A stretch of 64,000 bases of DNA from Bryobacterales bacterium (GTDB lineage: Bacteria; Acidobacteriota; Terriglobia; Bryobacterales; Bryobacteraceae): contig JADZBH010000006.1 in assembly GCA_020852175.1 (NCBI GenBank), positions 62,001 through 126,000 on the forward strand. The letters run 5' to 3'. Below, one piece after another: positions 25,913-33,168 of this stretch. The notes under the pieces were generated by a model. The model did no database searches. It worked only from the letters and a program-made list of their open reading frames with translations, and was not told the DNA's origin. Position numbers and translations under genes: made by a program. Positions within the stretch are counted from its first letter, which is position 1. Every line of letters starts with the position of its first letter.

Positions 25913-26022
25913 GTAACTTCTAGCTAAAGAATTTGCATGAAACAACCGAAGAGCAGAATGGACTACTTGACTGTGCGTTGAAGTTGCAGCGCCGTTGAAG
26001 TGACCCGCCTGAACGACGGCGA

Positions 26023-26048
26023 ATGAGGGAATCAATGATGAGGGAATC
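26023..26048 (+). repeat. 15-bp-period tandem duplication at the start of the small ORF
   Basis: ATGAGGGAATC occurs at 26023-26033 and again at 26038-26048. The 15-bp period preserves the reading frame and duplicates a possible start codon and the residues MRES. Confidence 0.7.
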
Positions 26049-26202
26049 GGAACATCTTATGGACGATATGACGTTTCAACTCAGCCTGCTCCGTCTGGTG
26101 ACGGTACCGCACCAGGATCGGACGGCGCAGTCCGGCGCCGTTCAGGAAGAGGAGCAAATGGAGCGCCTCCAACACCTGGCGAGCGCCATCCACCACAACT
26201 AA
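26023..26202 (+). CDS. Candidate small ORF (59 aa)
   Basis: ATG at 26023 or, after an in-frame repeat, at 26035/26038; stop TAA at 26200-26202. From 26035 the product is 55 aa: MMRESEHLMDDMTFQLSLLR, then LVTVPHQDRTAQ, and an acidic then His-rich end (EEEQMERLQHLASAIHHN) that looks helical. Third codon positions are mostly G or C, as in the surrounding genes. An open stretch upstream in the same frame is closed by TGA near 25994. It ends 16 bp before the convergent waaA-lpxK stop. No family is recognised. Confidence 0.45.
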   Translation: MRESMMRESEHLMDDMTFQLSLLRLVTVPHQDRTAQSGAVQEEEQMERLQHLASAIHHN

Positions 26203-26217
26203 ACGCCCGCAGCAATG

Positions 26218-28596
26218 CTAGGCGCTTCCGCGGACGCGCGGTCCGGCTGCCATGCGCTTCTGGAGGATCCCGGCCAACTCGTCCGGGCGATCCACCTCGA
26301 TGTCGATTTCGAGCCACCAGACCGGAGCCGCGTGTGTGAGCGCGTGAGTCTCCGGGGGAAGATTCTGGACATCCTTGGCCGTGGTCAGCAAGGCTCCGGC
26401 TCCAATCGTCCCGGCTAAGGTCACCATGCGGCGGATCTCCGCCGGACGGTACAAGTGGTGGTCGCCAAAGCTCCAGCGGCGAGCCGGACGGATACCCGCA
26501 CCCGCCAAGGTGCTCCAGAACGAAACCGGGTTGCCCAGACCACAGAAGGCTACAACCTTGCCCGGTTGAAACTCACAGGCGGGGATGGACTCGGCACTTG
26601 CACCTTGCGCGGTCCACCGCCGCCAGGAACGCGGTACAAAGCGGCTATGGAAAATGGGCGCGTCCGTGTAGCGGCGCACCATCCGCTCCAACCCCGGCCA
26701 GGGCCGGATGCTTCGGGACACCACCACGGCATGGGCCCGCTCCAGCGCCTCCAGCGGTTCCCGCTGACGGCCCAGAGGAAATGCCGCGCCGCCGCTCAAC
26801 GGGTCGAGTGCATCGAGCAACACCACATCGCAGTCGCGCCGCAAACGCCAATGTTGAAACCCATCGTCCAAAATGAACACATCCGGGCTGAATAGTTCCA
26901 AAACCGCTTTCCCAGCCTCCAGACGGTCCCCGGAAATGCCTACGGCGCCCAACCTGGACTGCAACAAGAGTTGGGCCTCGTCCCCGGTGGTTCGCGGTGG
27001 CGCCTGATCTCCCGGAGCCAGAACGAGCACCCGGTCGAGCGAGTGCCTTTTGTAGCCGCGGGTAAGAAAGGCCGGCTCGTTCCCGGCTGCTCGCAGCGCC
27101 TCGGCGGCCCAAATCGCCATTGGGGTCTTCCCCGCCCCGCCCATCCCCAGCCCGCCAATGGACACGACCGGCTTGGGCAACGAACGGGCCGCCTCGGACT
27201 GCCTGGCGCGCCGCAACCGGACGCCAGCCTCCCAAAACTTTGCCCAAGCGCCAAAAAAAATTCTGGACACCAGGTGGTTCACCGCCCTCGGTACCGACTG
27301 GTCAAACCGTTCCACACTGAGCGCGGCCGCCAGGGCCGTGGCCCCGCGCCGGGATTCGGCCAACCTCCGCCCCCGCTCGCCCACGGTTCGCGCGTATGCG
27401 GCGTCATCCAACACGCGTGCCACGGCCGTGGACAGCTCCTCGACACCCGCGATCGGAATCAGCGCGCCGCCCGCACGGAATTCGGCGTCGATCTCCGCGA
27501 AGTTTTCCATATGAGGACCAACGATCACTGGCTTGCCCGAAAACGCGGGTTCCAGAATGTTGTGGCCGCCTCGCGAAGCCAGCGTCCCCCCCATGAATAC
27601 GACTCCGGCCAACGGGAACAGGCTGCTCAACTCTCCCATCGAGTCCAGCAGGAGCACGCCCGGCAGGGGCACGGCCTCTGTCCCTTGCAGTTGCGAACGG
27701 CGCAGGAATGGCACGCCAGCGCGGGTTAGCCGAGCCGCGGCTTCGTCAAACAACTCCGGTTTTCGAGGCGCCCAGATCAGCAGCAGCTCGGGATGTGTGG
27801 CCGTCAGGGCAAGAAAGGTGGCGGCCACGGCCTCGCTTTCGTCCGGGTCGCCGGGCATGGCAGGCGGCATGGTGCTGGCCGCCACCCACACCTGTCGAGG
27901 CCGGGTTCGCTGCACCACGGCCGTCACGGCGGCTGGCGGGGCGGCGCTCGACGGCTGAAAGTCGAACTTCAGATTGCCCCCCTCGGACAAGCGTTCCGGC
28001 CTGGCGCCCAGGTCCACGAAGCGTTCCAACGAGATACGCCCCTGTGCCAGAATCCGGTCCGGCAGGTTCAACACCGGACCGAAGAACCAGCGGAACGCGC
28101 GGTATTTGGGGAACGCTTTGTCCGAAATCCGGCCGTTCACCACGATCAGTCCGGCTCCCGCCCGTTTGGCTTCGTTCCACAGGTTCGGCCATATCTCGGT
28201 TTCCTGCACAATCAGGAGACGCGGCCGCATCCGCCGCAGCACCCGCCGCACGGCGAAGACGAAATCGAAAGGGGCATAAAACACCTTGTCGGCGGCTCCG
28301 GCCAGCTTTTCGTCCGCCACGGCGCGGCCGGCCAGCGTCGATACCGACACATACATCCGGACGCCGGGAAGAGCCTCGCGCAGGGTGTCCAACAGGCGCA
28401 CACTGGTGAGCACCTCTCCCACCGAGACGGCGTGCAACCAGACACACCCATCGCTCGTCTGTTGCACAGTGGAAGGAAGGTAGCCGAACCGTTCGCCCAG
28501 GCTGCGCCAGTAGCGCCGGTCACGCAGGCTGCGCCAGCCAAGATACAGTAGAAGGGCCGGAAACGCTGCGGCCAGCAGCGCCCGGTACAGTGCCAT
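26218..28596 (-). CDS. WaaA-LpxK fusion: Kdo transferase joined to lipid A 4'-kinase
   Basis: 792 aa from ATG 28596. Residues about 1-425 are Kdo transferase: an N-terminal membrane anchor, then HAVSVGEV, QETEIWPNLW, NGRISDKAFPKYRAF and the glycosyltransferase end FMGGTLASRGGHNILEP. Residues about 450-792 are tetraacyldisaccharide 4'-kinase: P-loop SIGGLGMGGAGKTP, TRGYKR, DDGFQHWRLRRDCD and GLGNPVSFWSTL. Together these are two late steps of Kdo2-lipid A synthesis, at the cytoplasmic face of the inner membrane. They are normally separate genes. The reading frame is continuous, with no stop or shift between the halves. The ATG overlaps the start of the divergent gene at 28595. Confidence 0.93.
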   Translation of the reverse strand: MALYRALLAAAFPALLLYLGWRSLRDRRYWRSLGERFGYLPSTVQQTSDGCVWLHAVSVGEVLTSVRLLDTLREALPGVRMYVSVSTLAGRAVADEKLAGAADKVFYAPFDFVFAVRRVLRRMRPRLLIVQETEIWPNLWNEAKRAGAGLIVVNGRISDKAFPKYRAFRWFFGPVLNLPDRILAQGRISLERFVDLGARPERLSEGGNLKFDFQPSSAAPPAAVTAVVQRTRPRQVWVAASTMPPAMPGDPDESEAVAATFLALTATHPELLLIWAPRKPELFDEAAARLTRAGVPFLRRSQLQGTEAVPLPGVLLLDSMGELSSLFPLAGVVFMGGTLASRGGHNILEPAFSGKPVIVGPHMENFAEIDAEFRAGGALIPIAGVEELSTAVARVLDDAAYARTVGERGRRLAESRRGATALAAALSVERFDQSVPRAVNHLVSRIFFGAWAKFWEAGVRLRRARQSEAARSLPKPVVSIGGLGMGGAGKTPMAIWAAEALRAAGNEPAFLTRGYKRHSLDRVLVLAPGDQAPPRTTGDEAQLLLQSRLGAVGISGDRLEAGKAVLELFSPDVFILDDGFQHWRLRRDCDVVLLDALDPLSGGAAFPLGRQREPLEALERAHAVVVSRSIRPWPGLERMVRRYTDAPIFHSRFVPRSWRRWTAQGASAESIPACEFQPGKVVAFCGLGNPVSFWSTLAGAGIRPARRWSFGDHHLYRPAEIRRMVTLAGTIGAGALLTTAKDVQNLPPETHALTHAAPVWWLEIDIEVDRPDELAGILQKRMAAGPRVRGSA

Positions 28597-29191
28597 GATG
28601 AGAATCCGTCGCAACGCCGCGTGCCTGTTACTCTCCGCCGCCCTGCTGTGGGGAATCGGCGAGAAAGAACAGTTTACCCCGCCCAACCCGGATCAGTTGG
28701 ACAAACAAACCATATCGGACGTTACCATTGCCGCCAAGGCGTTCGATACCGAGTCGCTTTGTAAACCGCCTTTCGGGAAGTTGAACCCGAACCGTTACGG
28801 CGTGCTGCCCGTCTGGGTGTCGATCAGGAACGGCTCGAAAAAGGCCGTCAAACTGGATCACGCTCTGTTCCAGTACATCGACCTGAACCGCCAGAAGATC
28901 GAAGCCACGCCCGCCGCCGAAGTCAAGTACGCCAACTCGCCCACGCGCCCCAAGATGACGCCCAGCCCTCTGCCCATTCCGCGCGGACGGCCGAAGAATC
29001 CGCTGGACGCCTTCGAGATCGAAGGACGCTCGCTGGCCGCCAGGATGCTGCCGCCCGGCGAAAGCGCCCACGGTTTTGTCTACTTCCAAACCGGCCACCG
29101 GGGCGGCGCCACCCTCTACGTCACCGGACTTCAGGATGCCGCCAGCGGCGAGGATCTCTTCTATTTCGAAGTCCCCCTGCCCGCGCACTGA
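28595..29191 (+). CDS. Secreted or lipoprotein-like protein of unknown function
   Basis: 198 aa. The N-terminal signal (MRIRRNAACLLLSAALLWGI) may be lipoprotein-like because of the Cys after NAA. The rest is beta-rich (VLPVWVSIRNGSKKAVKLD, ARMLPPGESAHGFVYFQT), resembling an immunoglobulin-like fold. ATGATG offers starts at 28595 and 28598, and no ribosome site is obvious. The start region overlaps the divergent waaA-lpxK start codon, so the two genes share almost no intergenic DNA. Confidence 0.75.
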   Translation: MMRIRRNAACLLLSAALLWGIGEKEQFTPPNPDQLDKQTISDVTIAAKAFDTESLCKPPFGKLNPNRYGVLPVWVSIRNGSKKAVKLDHALFQYIDLNRQKIEATPAAEVKYANSPTRPKMTPSPLPIPRGRPKNPLDAFEIEGRSLAARMLPPGESAHGFVYFQTGHRGGATLYVTGLQDAASGEDLFYFEVPLPAH

Positions 29192-29200
29192 GACCTGGCG

Positions 29201-30040
29201 TCACGGCTTCTTCGCCGGCGTGGCGGACTTGGCCGCCGGTGACACGCTTTTCTTAGTTACGCGCGAAGGAGCCGCCGTCTTCTTGCCGGTAGTGGACTTC
29301 TTAACCCCCGGCTTCACCGGCGTTCCCGGCCCCACGCGGGCGATGGCCACCCGGCTCAAGATCACTGGAGTGTCCGGGCGGTCGTTGGGGCCCCGCGGCA
29401 CTCGGGCGATTTTCTCCACAAGCGACTGTCCTTCCACCACCTGGCCAAATATGGTGTGCCGCCCGGTCAGGTGCGGCGTGGGAACTTCGGTAATGAAGAA
29501 CTGGCACGAACCGGTGTTGGGTCCGGCGTTGGCCATCGCCACACGCCCCGGAATATCGAACTGCAACTCCGGCGCGAACTCGTCCGGAATCGGATCCGTG
29601 CGGCCCATACCGGTTCCGGTCGGATCGCCTCCCTGAATCATGAACCCCGGAATCACGCGATGGAAGGTCAACCCGTCATAGAGCGGTTTTTTCGACCGTT
29701 CGCCCGACTCGGGGTGGGGCCACTCCTTCTGTCCTGTCGCCAGATCCACGAAATTCTTCACTGTGACCGGCGACTCCTTTTCGTAGAGCTTGAACACAAT
29801 GCGGCCCATCGGCACGCCACCCTGCGTCACGGCGAGGGTGGCGTAGAGTCCCGGGGGACGCGCGGGAACGACGGGCTTGGGAGCGGCCGCCTTGGGCGCC
29901 GCCGGCTTCGGCGCGGCAGGCTTGGGTGCGGATGATTTAGGCGCAACGGCCTTCGTCGGGGCCGTCTTGGGCGTGGGTGTGGACGTTTGCGCGCACAAGG
30001 GAAGCGCGGCCGCCAACAGCCACAGCAGAGTCAATTTCAT
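29201..30040 (-). CDS. Peptidyl-prolyl cis-trans isomerase, cyclophilin type, secreted
   Basis: 279 aa. Signal peptide MKLTLLWLLAAALPLCAQT is followed by a low-complexity PK-AAP repeat linker (about residues 22-60) and then a cyclophilin domain (about 65-235). Family motifs are FHRVIPGFMIQGGDPTGTG, GRVAMANAGPNTGSCQFFIT and FGQVVEGQSLVEKIA. A second Lys/Pro/Ala-rich tail closes it. It acts in protein folding, probably in the periplasm. The PK-rich linkers may span or bind the cell wall (inference). Confidence 0.92.
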   Translation of the reverse strand: MKLTLLWLLAAALPLCAQTSTPTPKTAPTKAVAPKSSAPKPAAPKPAAPKAAAPKPVVPARPPGLYATLAVTQGGVPMGRIVFKLYEKESPVTVKNFVDLATGQKEWPHPESGERSKKPLYDGLTFHRVIPGFMIQGGDPTGTGMGRTDPIPDEFAPELQFDIPGRVAMANAGPNTGSCQFFITEVPTPHLTGRHTIFGQVVEGQSLVEKIARVPRGPNDRPDTPVILSRVAIARVGPGTPVKPGVKKSTTGKKTAAPSRVTKKSVSPAAKSATPAKKP

Positions 30041-30063
30041 ACAGTGACCTCACGGATGGGGGG

Positions 30064-31191
30064 TTACACCAGGATGGTAAACGCGGATTCGTTGCGTTCC
30101 ACCGGACGGTATAGAGTGTCGCGTTCAAACGGCTGCCGTCCCGCCTCGGTGATCAGCCGCAGCAGTTCGCCGCGGCGCATGGACTGGCTCGTCGTGGCTC
30201 CGGCGTCGTGGTAGATTTTTTCCTCCACCACGGTGCCGTCGATATCGTCCGCGCCGAAACGCAGCGCGATCTGGGCGATGCGCGGCGTCATCATCACCCA
30301 GTAGGCCTTGATGTGCTCGATGTTGTCCAGCAGCAGGCGCGCCACGGCGATGTTCTTCAGATCGTCGAAGCCCGTCGTCCGGTCGATGTGGCTCAGCGCC
30401 GTATTGTCCGGATGGAACGCCAGTGGAATGAAGGTCTGGAAGCCGCCGGTCTCTTCCTGAAGCGAACGCAGCCGCAGCAGGTGGTCCACGCGGTCCTCTT
30501 CGGTTTCCACATGGCCATACAGCATCGTGCAGTTCGACTTGATGCCCAGTTTATGCGCCTGTCGCGCCACGTCGATCCATTCGCCGCCGTCAATCTTGTG
30601 GTCGCAAATGATGCGCCGGACACGTTCGGAAAAGATCTCAGCGCCGCCACCCGGCATCGAATCCATGCCCGCGTCGCGCAACTTCACCAGGGTTCCGGTG
30701 ATGCTGAGTTTGTCCCGCCGGGCCAGATAGGCGATCTCCACCATGGTGAAGGCTTTCAGATGCACCTGCGGGAAGCGTTCCTTCAGCCCGCGCAGCATTT
30801 CGCAGTACCAGTCCAGCGTCAGTTCCGGATGCAGCCCGCCCACGATATGAAACTCGGTGATCGATTCCGTCCAACCGATGCCCGCACGGTGCCACACCTC
30901 GTCGAGCGACCATGTGTAGGCCGTCGGATCTTTCTTGTGCTTGCCGAAGGCGCACAGTTTGCAACTGGCCACACAGACATCGGTGGGGTTGATGTGCCGG
31001 TTCACGTTGAAATAAGTGCGATCGCCATGCAGGCGCTCACGCACGAGATTGGCCATCCATCCCACGGCCAGAAGGTCGGATGTCCGGAAGAGCCGCAGGC
31101 CGTCTTCCTGGCTCAGCCGCTGACCCGCGCGGACTTTGTCCGCGATGGGCCGCAGCCTTGCGTCTTCGAAGATCGGTTCGCCGGAAAACAT
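30064..31191 (-). CDS. mqnE: Aminofutalosine synthase MqnE (radical SAM)
   Basis: 375 aa from ATG 31191, with AAGGGG upstream. The radical SAM cluster motif CVASCKLC (Cys 73, 77, 80) and the phrases ITEFHIVGGLHPEL, HLKAFTMVEI and SNCTMLYGHVET match MqnE/CofH-type enzymes. MqnE joins 3-carboxyethenyl-oxybenzoate to SAM in the futalosine route to menaquinone. The neighbouring UbiA-type prenyltransferase, 11 bp upstream, supports MqnE over CofH. The longer frame to 31452 is antisense shadow of that gene. Confidence 0.9.
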   Translation of the reverse strand: MFSGEPIFEDARLRPIADKVRAGQRLSQEDGLRLFRTSDLLAVGWMANLVRERLHGDRTYFNVNRHINPTDVCVASCKLCAFGKHKKDPTAYTWSLDEVWHRAGIGWTESITEFHIVGGLHPELTLDWYCEMLRGLKERFPQVHLKAFTMVEIAYLARRDKLSITGTLVKLRDAGMDSMPGGGAEIFSERVRRIICDHKIDGGEWIDVARQAHKLGIKSNCTMLYGHVETEEDRVDHLLRLRSLQEETGGFQTFIPLAFHPDNTALSHIDRTTGFDDLKNIAVARLLLDNIEHIKAYWVMMTPRIAQIALRFGADDIDGTVVEEKIYHDAGATTSQSMRRGELLRLITEAGRQPFERDTLYRPVERNESAFTILV

Positions 31192-31202
31192 GCGATTGCC
31201 CC

Positions 31203-32051
31203 TTACCACCGGCGCCGCAAAACGACATCGGCGGCCCAAAATACGAAGAATAACACGCTCACATAGCCGTTCACGGTGAAGAAGGCGGCGTTCACGCGCG
31301 ACAGATCGCCCGGCTTCACCAGCGAATGCTCGTACAACAGCAGGCCGGCGATGGACACGATTCCAGCCGAGCCCAGCCAACCCAGGGAGAACTCGCGCCA
31401 CAACATGAGCAAACACCCCACCATGGCCGCGTGCAGCAGGCGGGAAAACCACAGCGCACCGGCCACGCCCAGCAGTCGCGGCATGCTGAACAGATTTTCC
31501 GAACGGTCAAACTCCACGTCCTGGCAGGAGTAGATGATGTCGAAGCCCGCCGTCCAAAAGGCCACCGCCGCCGTCAGCCACAAGATGCGCGCGTCCAGCG
31601 AACCGAGTATGGCGATCCACGCCGCGGCCGGCGCGATTCCGAGGGCGAAGCCCAGCACCAGGTGAGAGAAGGACGTGAAGCGCTTGGTCACCGAATAGCC
31701 GAGCACGATGGCCAGGGCCAGCGGCGACAGCATCAGGCACAGCGGGTTCAGCAACCACGCAGCCAGGACGAAAACCGCCACGCTCGCCGCCAGGAACACC
31801 CAGGCAAAGGTTCGCGAAAGCAAACCGGCGGGGATGTGCCGCTCGCGCGTTCTCGGGTTGCGTCCGTCGATACCAGCATCGATGATGCGGTTAAACGTCA
31901 TTCCGGCCGAACGCGCCCCCACCATGGCGAGCACGATCAGCGCCAACTTGCCCCAGATAGCGCCGCCCGGCGGCGGAACTTCGTGAATCGCCAGCAGGGC
32001 GCCCGTCAGAGCAAAGGGAAGCGCGAAAATCGAGTGCTCGAACTTGATCAT
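31203..32051 (-). CDS. mqnP: UbiA-family prenyltransferase, MqnP-like (menaquinone pathway)
   Basis: 282 aa from ATG 32051, with about 8 membrane helices. The first Asp-rich motif is [20 protein letters not shown], with a second one at [14 protein letters not shown]. It resembles 4-hydroxybenzoate or 1,4-dihydroxy-6-naphthoate prenyltransferases. It is coupled with mqnE, so it probably prenylates the naphthoate. The family usually has about 10 residues before this point. In-frame upstream DNA encodes LGTLRLTLD, and an AGGAG lies 7 bases before a CTG (32078), so the true start may be a rare codon slightly upstream (TTG 32084 or CTG 32078). Confidence 0.85.
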   Translation of the reverse strand: MIKFEHSIFALPFALTGALLAIHEVPPPGGAIWGKLALIVLAMVGARSAGMTFNRIIDAGIDGRNPRTRERHIPAGLLSRTFAWVFLAASVAVFVLAAWLLNPLCLMLSPLALAIVLGYSVTKRFTSFSHLVLGFALGIAPAAAWIAILGSLDARILWLTAAVAFWTAGFDIIYSCQDVEFDRSENLFSMPRLLGVAGALWFSRLLHAAMVGCLLMLWREFSLGWLGSAGIVSIAGLLLYEHSLVKPGDLSRVNAAFFTVNGYVSVLFFVFWAADVVLRRRW

Positions 32052-32182
32052 GTCGAGCGTTAAACGCAGTGTGCCCAGGCCCAAACTCCTATTGTACGGC
32101 AGGCTCCCGTTTCCGCAGGCCAACGCCAGCGGCCTCACCGCCGTTATCATGGGACTTCGCGATATTCCCAACCGGACACTCC

Positions 32183-32932
32183 ATGGACCGCAACCAACTG
32201 AAGGAACTCCTCGAACAGGTACGCGACGGCGCCGTGCCCATCGACGACGCGCTCGGACGCTTGAAGCACATGCCGTTCGAAGACCTCGGCTTCGCCAAGG
32301 TGGATCATCACCGCGCCATCCGGGCGGGCATGCCCGAGGTCATTTTCGGCAAGGGCAAGGCGGCGGAACATGTGCTGCACATCGCCACCCATCTGCTGGA
32401 ACGCACGCCCAACCTGCTTGCCACCCGGATCGAGCCAGCCACGGCCACGATGCTGCGCGAACGCTTCCCAGAGGCCGAATACCATCCGCTGAGCGGCGTG
32501 CTCCGCGTGTGGCGCGACAAAACCGTACACGGGAAGGGCACGATCGTGGTTTCCTGCGCGGGCACGTCGGATATTCCGGTGGCCGAAGAGGCCGTGCTCA
32601 CCGCCGAGGTGATGGGCAATCAAGTGGAGCTAATTGCCGACATCGGCGTGGCCGGCATCCATCGCCTCATGTCCAGCCGCGAGCGCCTGACGCAGGCGCG
32701 TGTCTGCGTGGTGTGCGCGGGCATGGAGGGCGCGCTGCCGAGCGTGGTCGGCGGACTCGTCTCTTGTCCTGTGATCGCAGTGCCCACCAGTATCGGCTAC
32801 GGCGCGAGCTTTAACGGACTGGCCGCGCTGCTGGGCATGTTGAACTCCTGCGCGAGCAACGTCACCGTCGTGAATATCGATAACGGCTTTGGCGCAGGCT
32901 ACGTCGCCAGCCTCATCAACCGCCTCGATTAG
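32183..32932 (+). CDS. larB: LarB, nickel-pincer cofactor biosynthesis protein
   Basis: 249 aa from ATG 32183. The N-terminal LarB segment ([20 protein letters not shown], then [20 protein letters not shown]) and the AIR-carboxylase-like core ([52 protein letters not shown]) are clear. LarB carboxylates nicotinate adenine dinucleotide in synthesis of the nickel-pincer cofactor of lactate racemase-type enzymes. No larC, larE or larA is adjacent. It is divergent from the UbiA gene. Confidence 0.93.
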   Translation: MDRNQLKELLEQVRDGAVPIDDALGRLKHMPFEDLGFAKVDHHRAIRAGMPEVIFGKGKAAEHVLHIATHLLERTPNLLATRIEPATATMLRERFPEAEYHPLSGVLRVWRDKTVHGKGTIVVSCAGTSDIPVAEEAVLTAEVMGNQVELIADIGVAGIHRLMSSRERLTQARVCVVCAGMEGALPSVVGGLVSCPVIAVPTSIGYGASFNGLAALLGMLNSCASNVTVVNIDNGFGAGYVASLINRLD

Positions 32933-33168
32933 GCGCGCGCCGCCGCGCCCCGGGCAAATCGCGTAGGCCACGTCTCTAGGAAACACCTGGAGCGTGTACT
33001 TCTTACAAGTACTTTTTACCGCAACGGGCGATTACCTGAGTACTGGTAGGGTTGTGCCGCCAAGGCTAATTCCGATTTCCCTCATTTATCGAGTATTCCG
33101 CACACTCTTACAATCGCAACATTGGAGCTGGAATTGCTCCGTGTTTGGACTTTTCGGAGACACGATCA
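32933..33168 (+). other. AT-richer leader region before the DUF1800 gene
   Basis: 236 bp with markedly more A/T than neighbouring genes. It has GTACTT direct repeats (near 32996-33012) and CTGAGTACTGGTAG near 33036. It probably holds the promoter and leader of the DUF1800-DUF1501 pair. I recognise no riboswitch and no ORF. CGGAGA precedes the ATG at 33169. Confidence 0.4.

Larger units (their letters stand above)
25567..26217. other. 651-bp region without a long gene; AT-richer than its surroundings
   Basis: The region lies between the starts/ends of two minus-strand genes. It contains a sigma-54-type promoter, two candidate small ORFs, two hairpins and a short tandem repeat (listed separately). 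The stretch 25864-26022 has stops in the frame shared by the two small ORFs and no ORF I would support. No transposase, inverted terminal repeat or known RNA is recognised. Confidence 0.6.

Noticed and set aside
25861-26022. Insertion-sequence remnant
   Set aside because: No terminal inverted repeats, target duplication or transposase fragment could be seen.
25784-26035. 83-codon minus-strand frame in the sigma-54 region
   Set aside because: It has no family match, no ribosome site, and it runs opposite the promoter-supported small ORFs.
33022-33047. Similarity between the leader before 33169 and the one before 54957 (ATTAC and CGGGCG words)
   Set aside because: Shared words are short and in different order; not enough for a common regulatory motif.
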